From Bacteroidales bacterium (lineage in GTDB: Bacteria; Bacteroidota; Bacteroidia; Bacteroidales; UBA3663), in contig SFEH01000005.1 of assembly GCA_004557315.1 (NCBI GenBank), forward strand, positions 7,600 to 71,599: a stretch of 64,000 nucleotides of DNA, in the 5' to 3' direction. Positions 54,603 to 63,892 of this stretch are shown here, in pieces; the first letter of the stretch is position 1, and each line of letters opens with the position of its first letter. The notes below the pieces were generated by a model. That model was not told where the DNA came from, did no database searches, and worked only from the letters and a program-made list of their open reading frames with translations. A program made the translations under genes and the position numbers.

Positions 54603-56750
54603 ATGAGAAGAATAGGTTTTTTGTTTTTGCTCCATTCGCTGTGCTTTATGGCGGTCGATGGGCAAAACGTTAACTCGACTGATTCGACAGTCTTTCTTAA
54701 TGAAGTTGAGGTGCAGTCATTTGTGCCAAAGACAAAGTTGCGTGGCGACGCGATCGTGACCAAGATTCAAGGCTCGGTGCTTGAGAAATCGGGCTCGCTG
54801 CACGAGATGCTGGGCAAGGTGCCAGGGATGATGATGGAGGGTGAAGAACTCAAGGTGATCGGCAAAGGTGTGCCTGTGTTCTATGTCAATGGCCGCAAGC
54901 TATATGACACAGAGGAACTGAAGCGCATGAGAAGCGAGGAGATCATGGAGGTGGAGGTGATCAACAACCCCGGTGCGCAGTATGACGCGACGGTGAGCGC
55001 GGTGGTCAAGATCCGCACCCGTCGCCCACAAGGCGAGGGCTTCGGCTTTAACCTGACAGCAGGACATAGCCAGGACTTGCGCCGAGCAGATTTTGCCGAC
55101 CCCTCAGCAACGATCAACTTCAACTATCGCAACAAGGGTTTGGATGTCTTTGGCATGGTCAATCACTGGAATTCGCACACATTACAGGAAGCCACTACCG
55201 ATCAGCATATCTATGCCAACGTTGGCAATCAGGTCAATGACAACTGGCAGAAGGGAAAGATAGTTACAAGCACTGCTGGCTATGGAATGAATTATGCGCT
55301 GGGTGTCAATCAGGTGATAAGCGAAAATCACAGCATGGGCGCACGTCTTCAGATCGACCATCTGTTGAACAACGAGAGTCCGCTGACTCTCGATCAGGAT
55401 ATCTTTAACAATGATGTCTTCTATAAATCGCTTTTCTCGGAAACTCACACTATCTACGATCATCCAATCGGCTATAATCTCAACTCATACTACAATGGCC
55501 GATGGGGAAAGATCGGCATCGACTGGAACTTCGATTGGGGCAAGAAAGGGGCTGAAGAAAAGATGGACAGCAAGAGCGACGATGTACATTCGCTGAGCGA
55601 GGCTTCGAGCAATCTGTTTGCAACGAAGCTCGTGGTGTCGTATCCTGTGTGGAAAGGAACGGTCAATGCAGGAACGGAAATGACATGGGTGAGGCGTGAC
55701 ATCGATTATGTTATCAATCAGGACTATATCTCAGATTCTCATTCCAAGACTAATGAAGACAGTTATTCCGTGTTCGTTGAGTATCTTGCCAATTTCGACA
55801 AGTATGGAACGGCAAGGATTGGTGCTCGCTATGAATGTGTGAACTTTGATTATGTCAATCTTGCAGATGCTGCTGCCAATGTGCGCGACACTCGCCGAGG
55901 CATTTACCCATCGATATCGTATTCGGTAGGGTTTGGCAGGGTGAATCTTTCGTTGAGCTACAACACCAAGACCGTCCGCCCAAACTTCTATCGTCTGACC
56001 GATGCCACTACCTATGTGAGTCACTCGATGCTGATGCAGGGCAACTCGCAGCTGCGCAATCAGATCAACCATGAGTTGGGGCTCAATGCCCGATGGAGCT
56101 GGATCATAGCTTCAGTCAGCTACACAAAAAACAACCACATGATGACACAATGGTCTTATCCATACATTGGAGAGCAGGTGCCTGTGGAGGAGGGTGTGCA
56201 GGTCGTGAGGGTGATCAACCTCGCCAAGCCTGTAAAGACTCTTGTCAGCTTCGTCAATGCTTCGCCCACTATAGGTATCTACTCTATGAATACAACGGTG
56301 GGTTGTCAGAAGCAGTTTTTCACTGTGGAAGTGGATGACCCTCGTGAGGCTTCGGGCAAACGAACCAAGTCGTATAACGACCCTGTGCTTTTCATCAATT
56401 CCAACAATACGTTGCGACTGCCTCACAATTGGCAAGTGGAATGTAGCTTGAATGTCAATTCAAAGGGTAATCTGCAAAACTATCGACTGATGAGGTGGAA
56501 TACAGGCTTGTCCGCTGCTATTCAGAAGACTCTGCTGCGCAACAAAGCTCTCACCTTGCGGCTTTCAGCCAATGACATTCTGTATCGCACGGGACAGGAT
56601 ATTCTGCTTGACAGCGGCGACAACGTGATGTATCAATGCAACCGATACTCGTCGCAACGCTTGGTGTTTTCAATTCGCTATGCATTCAATCAAACCAAGA
56701 GCAAGTATAAAGGTACCGGAGCTGGTGGGGATGCGAAGAACAGAATGTAG
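54603..56750 (+). CDS. TonB-plug outer-membrane beta-barrel protein B (OMP_b-brl_3 type)
   Basis: 715 residues, signal peptide MRRIGFLFLLHSLCFMAVDG. Paralogue of protein A: plug-like part with LGKVPGMMMEGEELKVIGKG and VPVFYVNGRKLYDTEELKRM, a shared EVEVINNPGAQYDA stretch, then the barrel and the C-terminal TKSKYKGTGAGGDAKNRM. No SusD partner. Divergent from membrane LytTR regulator B across a 322-bp region with operators for both genes. Ligand unknown; possibly a small molecule or peptide taken up with TonB. Confidence 0.88.
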   Translation: MRRIGFLFLLHSLCFMAVDGQNVNSTDSTVFLNEVEVQSFVPKTKLRGDAIVTKIQGSVLEKSGSLHEMLGKVPGMMMEGEELKVIGKGVPVFYVNGRKLYDTEELKRMRSEEIMEVEVINNPGAQYDATVSAVVKIRTRRPQGEGFGFNLTAGHSQDLRRADFADPSATINFNYRNKGLDVFGMVNHWNSHTLQEATTDQHIYANVGNQVNDNWQKGKIVTSTAGYGMNYALGVNQVISENHSMGARLQIDHLLNNESPLTLDQDIFNNDVFYKSLFSETHTIYDHPIGYNLNSYYNGRWGKIGIDWNFDWGKKGAEEKMDSKSDDVHSLSEASSNLFATKLVVSYPVWKGTVNAGTEMTWVRRDIDYVINQDYISDSHSKTNEDSYSVFVEYLANFDKYGTARIGARYECVNFDYVNLADAAANVRDTRRGIYPSISYSVGFGRVNLSLSYNTKTVRPNFYRLTDATTYVSHSMLMQGNSQLRNQINHELGLNARWSWIIASVSYTKNNHMMTQWSYPYIGEQVPVEEGVQVVRVINLAKPVKTLVSFVNASPTIGIYSMNTTVGCQKQFFTVEVDDPREASGKRTKSYNDPVLFINSNNTLRLPHNWQVECSLNVNSKGNLQNYRLMRWNTGLSAAIQKTLLRNKALTLRLSANDILYRTGQDILLDSGDNVMYQCNRYSSQRLVFSIRYAFNQTKSKYKGTGAGGDAKNRM

Positions 56751-56934
56751 TGTTGATATGCTTTGCCCTTACAGGGTGTAAACATATATAATTAGTTATT
56801 GGTAGCCATTCATCTGTCGTGAGACAAGTGGGTGGCGTTTAAAATGTTGGACAGATAATGCTATCTGTATATTGCAAAATATAAGGCTTTGCGAATTGTA
56901 TTTATGCTTGGAGGTCTGAAATATGGTGCGGAAA

Positions 56935-56967
56935 TTTGGAAGATGACATGAAAATATAATACCTTTG
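56935..56967 (+). promoter_or_regulatory. Promoter upstream of the structured RNA
   Basis: TTTG (56935-56938), 21-bp spacer, TACCTTTG (56960-56967). No long reading frame follows for 300 bp, but a run of complementary segments does. Confidence 0.65.
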
Positions 56968-56971
56968 CACT

Positions 56972-57172
56972 GCAATAGCGCAAAAATTGTTATTGCTCAA
57001 ACTATAAACAACAAAGTATCAAGATGTTGTAGATTGCTGAAAAATCATTATTGAACGTACCAAACAATCAAACATTTGTAATTGACTGATGTTTGTTTGC
57101 CCAATCTCCGCTTGAGGAGGGAGGACAGCATAAGGTACGTTCTTTGACATATTGATACAACACTTTTTCCCC
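56972..57172 (+). ncRNA. Candidate structured non-coding RNA (about 200 nt)
   Basis: Begins just after the promoter. Helices by eye: GCAATA/TATTGC (56972-56977 with 56991-56996); closing stem GTATCAA-ATGT/ACAT-TTGATAC (57016-57027 with 57147-57158); inner GAACGTACC/GGTACGTTC (57053-57061 with 57134-57142); CAAAC...AAACAT/ATGTTTGTTTG (57061-57075 with 57089-57099, so one base is shared); CTCC/GGAG hairpin (57106-57119). A GATT/AATC hairpin may form in the 25-nt left side of the bubble. The closing stem is followed by CACTTTTT. Long closing stem, one-sided bubble and terminal arm recall 6S RNA; not verified. Could instead be a leader of the next gene. Confidence 0.5.
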
Positions 57173-57237
57173 TGCTTTTTGTGTTTTTATTTTTCAAGAT
57201 GGAAGCTTCGCAGCGTCTGTCTTGAGGGTTATTAACC

Positions 57238-57266
57238 GTCTGTCAATGCGTTTTGTGTTGGCAGAC
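57238..57266 (+). promoter_or_regulatory. Hairpin just upstream of the start codon
   Basis: GTCTGTCAA/TTGGCAGAC (one mismatch) ends 4 bases before the ATG at 57271, where it could control translation of the next gene. Confidence 0.5.
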
Positions 57267-57270
57267 ATAA

Positions 57271-57648
57271 ATGTTTATAGTTATGAGATACCGTTTATTA
57301 CTTACCAATACAGTGAATGGAGAGGAAGCGGAAATCGTTGTCCCCTCGTATTTGCCACTCGAAGAGCTTAGCCATAAGATTAAGCTTGAACTTGACTTGC
57401 CATTATGCGATAACGGATGGCATCGGTTCCAGTCGCTTGGAACTGTCTATGTTATCGACGAGCATCTTTTTGCCGAAACTGAATGGCTGACAAAGTGCAA
57501 CCTCTATGTCGGCCGATACCGCAGCAGCGAAAGAATACGTCTGAAGCACGTGTTCACAGGTATAGGTTCGGCTATTACTTATATTCAGGATGATGAGAAT
57601 TTCTTCTATATCTTTAAGATCCGTGTCACTCTGGTGAAAAGGTGTTAA
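57271..57648 (+). CDS. Small protein resembling pRiA4b ORF-3 family, function unknown
   Basis: 125 residues (or 121 from MRYRLLLTN at 57283). The pattern YRLLLTN, VPSYLPLEELSHKIKLELDL, then NGWHRFQ and late aromatic strands (FFYIFKIRVTLVKR) resembles the pRiA4b ORF-3-like fold found on plasmids and chromosomes; weak match by eye. Cytoplasmic, no signal. The stop codon TAA lies inside the first unit of the hairpin repeat that follows, so the last residues may have been altered by that element. Confidence 0.6.
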   Translation: MFIVMRYRLLLTNTVNGEEAEIVVPSYLPLEELSHKIKLELDLPLCDNGWHRFQSLGTVYVIDEHLFAETEWLTKCNLYVGRYRSSERIRLKHVFTGIGSAITYIQDDENFFYIFKIRVTLVKRC

Positions 57649-57766
57649 GGCGCTTCGCTTGTGAAGGTGTTAAGGTGTTAAGGTGTGAAGATGTTCAATG
57701 TCTTCAGTAGTCTGTTGACTTGTGTAGAGTCAATGAACACCTTAACATCTTCACACCTTAACAACT
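57638..57766. repeat. Short-repeat hairpin, second copy of the 54.4-kb element
   Basis: Left arm with AAGGTGTTAAGG units and GCGCTTCGCTTGTGAAGG, loop TTCAATGTCTTCAGTAGT ... AGAGTCAATGAA, right arm with ACACCTTAACATCTTCACAC. About 60 bp of loop and right arm differ from the 54.4-kb copy at only a few positions. Lies between two convergent genes, where it can terminate both. Confidence 0.85.
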
Positions 57767-57767
57767 A

Positions 57768-58811
57768 TCAATCGATTCCTTCGATTGTCTTGATCTTGCC
57801 ATTCTCGTCCCATTCGATCTCGCAAACCTTGAGCGAGCGGAGCCAAGACTTGCCACCAGAAGGCACAGAGTCGTGGTGGAAGAGATACCACTTGCCCTGG
57901 AACTCGATTATGGCATGGTGGGTTGTCCAGCCAACGACAGGGGTAAGGATCTCGCCCTGATAGGTGAATGGACCATAAGGATTGTCACCTACTGCATAGC
58001 AGAGGAGGTGAGAGTCGCCTGTAGAGTATGAGAAATAGTACTTGCCATCCTTCTTGAATGTCCAAGAAGCCTCGAAGAAGCGATGTGGGTCGTCAGCCTT
58101 GAGAGGCTCGCCATTCTCATCGACAACTACGATAGGACGTGGAGCCTCGGCATAGTTGAGTCCGTCTTTAGTGAGACGCACGCAACGGCTTGGGAGAGCA
58201 TCGACATGACCTTCTGGCAGGTATGGAGTCTCGAGATGGATATTGTCCTTATAGCGTTGGAGCTGACCTCCCCAGAGACCACCGAAATAAACATAAACCT
58301 CATCGTCGGCATCGTCGCGGAAAGCGCACATGTCGATGCTGTAGCTGCCAGGTACTGGTGCTGGCTGAGGGATGAATGGTCCTGCAGGATTGTCGGCAAT
58401 GGCTGTGCCCCAATGGAACACGTCGTTGCGGTCCTTGAGAGGGAAGTACATGATATACTTCTTCACCTTCTTGCTGAAGCCCAAGCCTGCTGCCTGTTCC
58501 TCGGCATTGGTTGGCACTTCAACCACATATTCCTGCACGTCGCAATCCCAGAGCTGACGACCTGCCCAAGGGATGTCTTCCTGACGGAGCACACAGCCGT
58601 GGTCGGTGACAGTACCGGTCATTGGGTCACCATCGATCGAAAGGACATGATAGTCCTTCATGATGTACTGGTCACCATTGTCGTTCTCAACATTCGAAGC
58701 CTCCCAGTCGTGACTAGGATAGATATAGATCTTGCCATCGAACACGTGTACCGATGGATCTGCCATATAGTCGGCAGGGAAAAGATAACGCTTTGTTGCC
58801 TTTGTAGCCAT
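57768..58811 (-). CDS. Cytoplasmic GH43 beta-xylosidase
   Basis: 347 residues, no signal peptide. Single GH43 propeller of the subfamily 1 type: base Asp in FPADYMADPSVHVFDGK, Asp in GSYSIDMCAFRDD, acid Glu in HRFFEASWTFKKDG. Cleaves imported xylooligosaccharides to xylose. Last gene of the minus-strand series symporter, GH10, GH43, the classical xylan set of Prevotella and Bacteroides; 8 bp after the GH10 stop. Confidence 0.92.
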   Translation of the reverse strand: MATKATKRYLFPADYMADPSVHVFDGKIYIYPSHDWEASNVENDNGDQYIMKDYHVLSIDGDPMTGTVTDHGCVLRQEDIPWAGRQLWDCDVQEYVVEVPTNAEEQAAGLGFSKKVKKYIMYFPLKDRNDVFHWGTAIADNPAGPFIPQPAPVPGSYSIDMCAFRDDADDEVYVYFGGLWGGQLQRYKDNIHLETPYLPEGHVDALPSRCVRLTKDGLNYAEAPRPIVVVDENGEPLKADDPHRFFEASWTFKKDGKYYFSYSTGDSHLLCYAVGDNPYGPFTYQGEILTPVVGWTTHHAIIEFQGKWYLFHHDSVPSGGKSWLRSLKVCEIEWDENGKIKTIEGID

Positions 58812-58819
58812 AGTATTGT

Positions 58820-59929
58820 TTATTTTTTATTGATAATGTCTTTGAGGAAAGGTTTCATCTCGTAGTTGCGGTCGAAGAGGAGAGGGTAGTTGGTACGACC
58901 CTTCATTGGCCAGTCGTTCTTCCATGAGTCACCGTCCTGAACACCCCATGCCGTCACGCGGCAGATGTGATCCTGATATTTCTCATAGATACTGAATACC
59001 TGCGTCATGCGGTCGTTCCATATCTGGCTCACGCTGTCGGGCAATGCTTCAGGATAAGGGTTCATCTGTGCGGAATATGCAGCTTCATCCTCGACCGATG
59101 CTCCGAACGACACAGTAGGAATGGCATCCATGTCGAGCTCAGTGATTGCCACCTTGACGCCAGCATCGATGAGTGCCTGTATGGTTTTCTCATACTCAGC
59201 AAAGTCTGGATGTTCCATGCCCATGTGGCTCTGCATTCCCACGGCATCGATGCGCAAGCCTTGCGCCTTGAGGCTCTTGACGAGCTTCACGACACCCTCG
59301 CGCTTGCCAGGAAGAGCCATCGAGTAGTCGTTGTAGTAAAGCTCGGCATCGGGGTCAGCTTCGTGGGCGCACTTGAATGCCCAAGGGATGAACTCCTCGC
59401 CTAGAATCTCGTAGAACTTGCTGTTGCGGTAATCTCCATTGTCGAGGATTGCCTCGTTGACTACATCATAGCCCTTGATGCGTCCGCGGTAGCGAGTCAC
59501 GATGGCTGTGATATGGTCGCGCATACGAGTCTTGAGCTCCTCTGCCGATACCTGCTTGCCGTTTTCGTCGGTGAAGAACCATGGCGAGCACTGTGAGTGC
59601 CAGATGAGGCAATGACCGATGACTGTCATACCATTTTCTTCGCCAAACTTCACAAACTGGTCGGCATCGTCCCAGTTCCATGTGAAAGGTGTAGGGTGAA
59701 TCTCTTCGCTCTTCATGCAGTTTTCGGCAACTACACTATTGAAGTGCTTCTTGACGATGGCTGCACCCAAGGTGTCACGTTCCCACGACTGATCGACATT
59801 GACTGCCACACCAATGAGGAATTTGTCACCGAAATAGTCTTTGAGAGTTACTTCTGCTTCTGGGGCCTTCTGTGTGCAGCTCAAGAGAGAAGCTGCACAG
59901 AAAGCACCGATAAATAATCTTTTGATCAT
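58820..59929 (-). CDS. GH10 endo-beta-1,4-xylanase, lipoprotein
   Basis: 369 residues; lipoprotein signal MIKRLFIGAFCAASLLSC (Cys 18), so anchored in the envelope. Complete GH10 barrel: SVVAENCMKSEEIHP, GHCLIWHSQCSPWFF, acid/base Glu in YDVVNEAILDNG (about 155), nucleophile Glu in KVAITELDMDA (about 263). Cuts xylan or xylooligosaccharides for the adjacent symporter and GH43 enzyme. No SusC/D nearby, so it may work on oligosaccharides already in the periplasm. Confidence 0.94.
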   Translation of the reverse strand: MIKRLFIGAFCAASLLSCTQKAPEAEVTLKDYFGDKFLIGVAVNVDQSWERDTLGAAIVKKHFNSVVAENCMKSEEIHPTPFTWNWDDADQFVKFGEENGMTVIGHCLIWHSQCSPWFFTDENGKQVSAEELKTRMRDHITAIVTRYRGRIKGYDVVNEAILDNGDYRNSKFYEILGEEFIPWAFKCAHEADPDAELYYNDYSMALPGKREGVVKLVKSLKAQGLRIDAVGMQSHMGMEHPDFAEYEKTIQALIDAGVKVAITELDMDAIPTVSFGASVEDEAAYSAQMNPYPEALPDSVSQIWNDRMTQVFSIYEKYQDHICRVTAWGVQDGDSWKNDWPMKGRTNYPLLFDRNYEMKPFLKDIINKK

Positions 59930-59991
59930 TTTTTCGTGATAGATAAATGAAATATGTTAAGTGTCAGAGTTGTTTCGCACGAGTCTTGAGA

Positions 59992-61380
59992 TTATTTTGC
60001 ACGTGCCTCGATCTCCTTGTTGATGGCATCGATCTTGTCGTCGGTCAGTTCATACTTTGAAATGATGAACATAGCGAGAGCAAGGAGAGCAGCAGGAATC
60101 ACACATACGAGCCAGAGGATACCTTCTTCAGCCAAAGGAGACTGGTCGATGGTTTCGCTGTTGTAAGCGACATAGGCGAGAACGGCAGGGGTGACGATAC
60201 CACCGAGGGTCATACCAGCCTTGAAGAAGATGCCTGTCAGGGCATTGACGATACCAGCAATGCGTTTGCCACTCTTCCATTCACCGTAAGAGATGACCTC
60301 AGGCACGAGAGCCCACATGTAACCAGTGGCTACGATGACACCTGTCGATTTGATGAACTGTGCGATATAAACCCAAGTCATCGACGGTGTCTCCATCTTG
60401 GCGATTACATAGAGCATCGCCATGCCGACGATGGCGCATGAGAGGAAGGCATAGAACATGTTCTTCTTGCCGATTGCCTTCTTGATGGCAGGTACGAGAG
60501 GCATGAAGATGAACGATGGGATAGAGCCGAGAGCCATGAAGATTGAGAGCTCGGCAGCTGTTCCGTGCAGGTTGCTGTTGATGAAATATGCTCCAGCTGC
60601 ATTGCCGATCGACATCATTGCGAAGGCTGTGATGAAGAAGAAGGCGATGATGCGCAGTGGGCGGTTCTTGACAAACTCCATCCAGAGGTCGCTGATCTTG
60701 ACGTTTTCGCTCTCCTTGGCATCCATCACGACACGCTCCTTACACTGGCTGAAACAGAATACCAGGAGGGCAAGACCGATGATGGCATAGAGGGTCATGG
60801 TAAGGAACCACGCATGCGACTCCTTTGGCAGCTCGGCTGTCTTGGTGACAGCGAAGAGACCGATGACGAGAGGAAGACCAGAGTTGACGGCAAGTCCACC
60901 CACGTTGGCCATGAACATACGCACAGATGTGAGGATGGTGATCTCGTTGGTGTCGCGGGTGAGCGATGAGTTGAGTGCTCCGTAAGGCACGTTGATGAAC
61001 GTGTAGAGCAGCGTCATCGAGATGTAGGTGATATAGGCATAGACGAGCGAAGGCTTGAAGCCGTCGTAGAAGCACAGTATCGCAAAGATTGAGAGAGGAA
61101 TGCCGACATAAAGCAGATATGAGCGGTATTTACCCAACTTCGGGTTGTTCTTGTCGATGAGTGCGCCTACAATAGGATCCCAGATGACATTGGCAACATT
61201 GCCCACTGTGAGCATGAGCGTGACGGCCAATGGATCAAGTCCGTAGATGTCGGTATAAAAGAATGTGAGGTAAGTACATGTTACCTGAAAGATCAGGTTC
61301 TGTGCAAGGTCGCCCGAGCCGAAGCCGATGCGCTGCAGCCAACTCAGCTTGTAAAAGCCTTTGTTTTCTTCGTTTGCCAT
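59992..61380 (-). CDS. GPH-family xylooligosaccharide:cation symporter
   Basis: 462 residues, 12 membrane helices; GPH signatures QRIGFGSGDLAQNLIFQ, VANVIWDPIVGALIDKNNP and KYRSYLLYVGIPLS. First gene of the xylan set, 62 bp before GH10. By context it imports xylooligosaccharides, like XynD-type transporters of ruminal Prevotella. Related to but distinct from the mannan-locus symporter. Minus-strand TAAATTTG at 61484-61491 is a possible -7 box. Confidence 0.92.
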   Translation of the reverse strand: MANEENKGFYKLSWLQRIGFGSGDLAQNLIFQVTCTYLTFFYTDIYGLDPLAVTLMLTVGNVANVIWDPIVGALIDKNNPKLGKYRSYLLYVGIPLSIFAILCFYDGFKPSLVYAYITYISMTLLYTFINVPYGALNSSLTRDTNEITILTSVRMFMANVGGLAVNSGLPLVIGLFAVTKTAELPKESHAWFLTMTLYAIIGLALLVFCFSQCKERVVMDAKESENVKISDLWMEFVKNRPLRIIAFFFITAFAMMSIGNAAGAYFINSNLHGTAAELSIFMALGSIPSFIFMPLVPAIKKAIGKKNMFYAFLSCAIVGMAMLYVIAKMETPSMTWVYIAQFIKSTGVIVATGYMWALVPEVISYGEWKSGKRIAGIVNALTGIFFKAGMTLGGIVTPAVLAYVAYNSETIDQSPLAEEGILWLVCVIPAALLALAMFIISKYELTDDKIDAINKEIEARAK

Positions 61381-61519
61381 AGTTTTATTTTATAGTAATG
61401 TTAATATTGACCTGTTCAGAGGCCGAAGCACTTGTTTTTCTTTGTTATTGTAAATTTAAGCGTAATATAGTTGAGCCATTGCGCAAATTTATGTTGTCAA
61501 ATTTATTGACTATTTTTTA

Positions 61520-61565
61520 AAAAACAAAATAAACGGGCAAAAATAATAAATTTTGCCCGTTTATT
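61520..61565 (-). terminator. Terminator of leuB
   Basis: Perfect 15-bp stem AATAAACGGGCAAAA/TTTTGCCCGTTTATT (61528-61542 with 61551-61565). On the minus strand it is followed by TTGTTTTTT. Confidence 0.9.
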
Positions 61566-61591
61566 GTCAAAAAAATTATATTTTTTGGAGA

Positions 61592-62671
61592 TTACTTGTT
61601 GTTGATGTAATCTACAATCCACTGTCCAACCTCCTTTGTGCCATACTTTGCACCTCCCTCTACTTGTATTTCAGGAGTGCGAACATTCTGGTCGAGAGAA
61701 GCGTTGACTGCCTCGCGAATCAAAGCTCCTTCTTCCTTGAGGTCAAAGTATTCGAAGAGCATAGCAGCCGAAAGGATCTGTGCCAATGGGTTGGCGATGT
61801 TGAGGCCTTTGCCCTGTGGCCAGCTGCCATGGATTGGCTCAAAGACCGGAGTGTGTTCGCCTGTCGATGCTGATGGGAGCAAGCCCATTGAGCCAGTGAT
61901 GACTGAACCCTCATCAGTGAGGATGTCGCCGAAGGTGTTTTCGGTTACCATCACGTCGAAGAACTTTGGATCCTGTATCATGCGCATTGCTGCGTTGTCA
62001 ACATACATAAAGTCGGTGGTTACGTCAGGATATTCGCCCATGATCTCCTGCGCTACCTTGCGCCACAGACGGCTTGATGCCAGGACGTTGGCCTTGTCAA
62101 CTACTGTGAGGTGCTTGCGGCGCTGGCGAGCATACTGATAGCCGACGCGGAGGATGCGCTCAACCTCTGGACGAGTATAGTAGTTGGTGTCGAGAGCGTC
62201 TTCCACTCCGTTCTCCTGAACTGTTGGCTCCTGCTTCTTGCCGAAATACATACCGCCAGTGAGCTCGCGGATGCAGATGAAGTCGGCTCCCTTGACGAGT
62301 TCGTCCTTGAGAGGTGATTTGTGAACGAGACAGTCGAATGTGGTTACTGGACGGATATTGGCAAACAAACCGAGCTTCTTGCGCATGGCGAGCAATCCCT
62401 GTTCAGGACGCACCTTGGCGCTTGGGTTGTTGTCGAACTTTGGGTCGCCTACGCTTGCAAAAAGCACAGCATCGGCTTCCATGCATGCCTGGAAAGTCTC
62501 TTCAGGGAATGGATCACCAACCTTGTCAATGGCATCGGCACCGCAGATAGCGTACTTGTAGCTCAATTCATGTCCGAATTTCTTGCAGATTGCTTCTGTC
62601 ACTGCCAAACCTTGCTCCATGATCTCTGGTCCTATGCCATCGCCAGGGAGAACAGCTAACTTCAATTTCAT
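61592..62671 (-). CDS. leuB: 3-isopropylmalate dehydrogenase
   Basis: 359 residues, normal LeuB length. Oxidative decarboxylation of 3-isopropylmalate in leucine synthesis, cytoplasmic, NAD and Mg-dependent. Visible: [15 protein letters not shown] start, [17 protein letters not shown] (substrate-binding Arg and Leu), [25 protein letters not shown], and the family signature [25 protein letters not shown] (about 230-254). No leuA, C or D alongside within the window; the promoter side is free, with TATATTTG at 62714-62721 on the minus strand, so it is read alone. Confidence 0.96.
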   Translation of the reverse strand: MKLKLAVLPGDGIGPEIMEQGLAVTEAICKKFGHELSYKYAICGADAIDKVGDPFPEETFQACMEADAVLFASVGDPKFDNNPSAKVRPEQGLLAMRKKLGLFANIRPVTTFDCLVHKSPLKDELVKGADFICIRELTGGMYFGKKQEPTVQENGVEDALDTNYYTRPEVERILRVGYQYARQRRKHLTVVDKANVLASSRLWRKVAQEIMGEYPDVTTDFMYVDNAAMRMIQDPKFFDVMVTENTFGDILTDEGSVITGSMGLLPSASTGEHTPVFEPIHGSWPQGKGLNIANPLAQILSAAMLFEYFDLKEEGALIREAVNASLDQNVRTPEIQVEGGAKYGTKEVGQWIVDYINNK

Positions 62672-62795
62672 AATTTTATATGTTTAGTTAATATGATTGT
62701 ACAAAATGAGTGGCAAATATAATCAAATAAACTTTTATTCGGTAAATTCTGACACATTATTTGGTAAAAAACTTGCTTTTTGTCGCACTTTGCTA

Positions 62796-62826
62796 TTGCA
62801 AGTGTCGTGCGAACTCACTAATTTTG
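62796..62826 (+). promoter_or_regulatory. Promoter of the small HTH gene
   Basis: TTG (62796-62798), 20-bp spacer, TAATTTTG (62819-62826), 23 bp before the ATG at 62849. Confidence 0.7.
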
Positions 62827-62848
62827 CAACAACAAAATAAAACTTGCA

Positions 62849-63250
62849 ATGGACAATCGATATATTATAGGAAGAATTCTAATACACATCGGAGAAAAAT
62901 TGTGTAATCCAAAATCAAAATTATACAATAGTTTCGTCCTGAGCAATGAGCAGCTGATGACTTGTGTCGCTCTGCTCAAGGTAGCTTCGAGCCCGCAGAC
63001 ACATGTGCTGTATATCGGTGATATGGCTATGCGGTATGGCGTCACCGACCGCACTATCCGCAACTGGGTGCACGACGGCATAATACCTCGAGGCAAGAAA
63101 CACGACAGTGGCGACAATCGTGACTACTGGTTGAGCCATGATCTGGCGGCGGTCGATGAGTCACTGATCCGCAAGGGCGTTCTCAAACGCAGCCAGCTGA
63201 AATCAGCCGATGACCGACTGAAGAAACTGCTCGATAACTTTAAGTGGTAA
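62849..63250 (+). CDS. Small HTH (MerR/excisionase-type) DNA-binding protein
   Basis: 133 residues. Central winged-helix segment VLYIGDMAMRYGVTDRTIRN followed by WVHDGIIPRGKK (about 55-86) has the MerR/excisionase helix-turn-helix pattern, with a wing at DNRDYW. The N-terminal 50 residues and a charged C-terminal helix have no named domain. Could be a transcription regulator or a mobile-element-linked factor; there is no integrase nearby. Confidence 0.75.
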   Translation: MDNRYIIGRILIHIGEKLCNPKSKLYNSFVLSNEQLMTCVALLKVASSPQTHVLYIGDMAMRYGVTDRTIRNWVHDGIIPRGKKHDSGDNRDYWLSHDLAAVDESLIRKGVLKRSQLKSADDRLKKLLDNFKW

Positions 63251-63892
63251 ACAACTTTTTCGTTGATACTTAAAACCTTGACTGATAGATAATATAGGTG
63301 TTTTCTGTTATTCATGCTTTTGACGCTGTTTATGATTTTATTAGATGTTTTCTTGCGCCCCAGTAGTACGTGAGTATCGCTGGGGTGTTTTATGGGCTCA
63401 GTGGAAATTTAGTGGGGATAAGCATAACTCATTGCAAGACTGAAGAGGAAGAACTTTATTCTCCGTCTTTTTCATCGTATTTGCATCCCCAAGTGTTGCT
63501 CAGTTTCCGACCATCCTTCAACGGATATCTGCACGATGTTTGTTCATCGCTGGTTTATCTGATATAGATACCTGTTTCCTTTACCTAACACCGACTACTT
63601 GATTATCTGCACTTTTCTCCACTTCTTATTTTGGACGAAGCAGACACACTTACAGTTCTCAACAGCAAGCGTTGCACGTTTTTCATGAATGTAGAGGCAT
63701 TTTTGTGTTTTGGGCTCTCTTTTTCCTTACAGAACCATATAAATTTGCTCTTTATCCAACATTTTCCTTGCTGTTATGCATTTATTCCAAAAATATTGCG
63801 TAACTTTGCAGTTGTAAATATAAGTGTAATATAAAATAGACAATAAAACAATCTATAAATTATAGCAAAATATAAAATAAAAGTGTGACATT
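63251..63892. other. 640-bp stretch without a convincing gene
   Basis: Contains the terminator-like hairpin at 63358 and, near the right end, TAACTTTG (63801-63808), a -7 box for the last gene. Two frames of 65-67 codons exist but start with unlikely sequence and lack protein character. No repeat or RNA fold recognised. Confidence 0.5.
63356..63392 (+). terminator. Probable terminator downstream of the small HTH gene
   Basis: CCCCAG/CTGGGG stem (63358-63363 with 63380-63385), 16-nt loop, then TGTTTTAT. It lies 105 bp after the stop codon. Confidence 0.6.

Noticed and set aside
61592..62671. Tartrate or isocitrate dehydrogenase instead of LeuB
   Set aside because: The length and the substrate-loop and [12 protein letters not shown] motifs are those of 3-isopropylmalate dehydrogenase.
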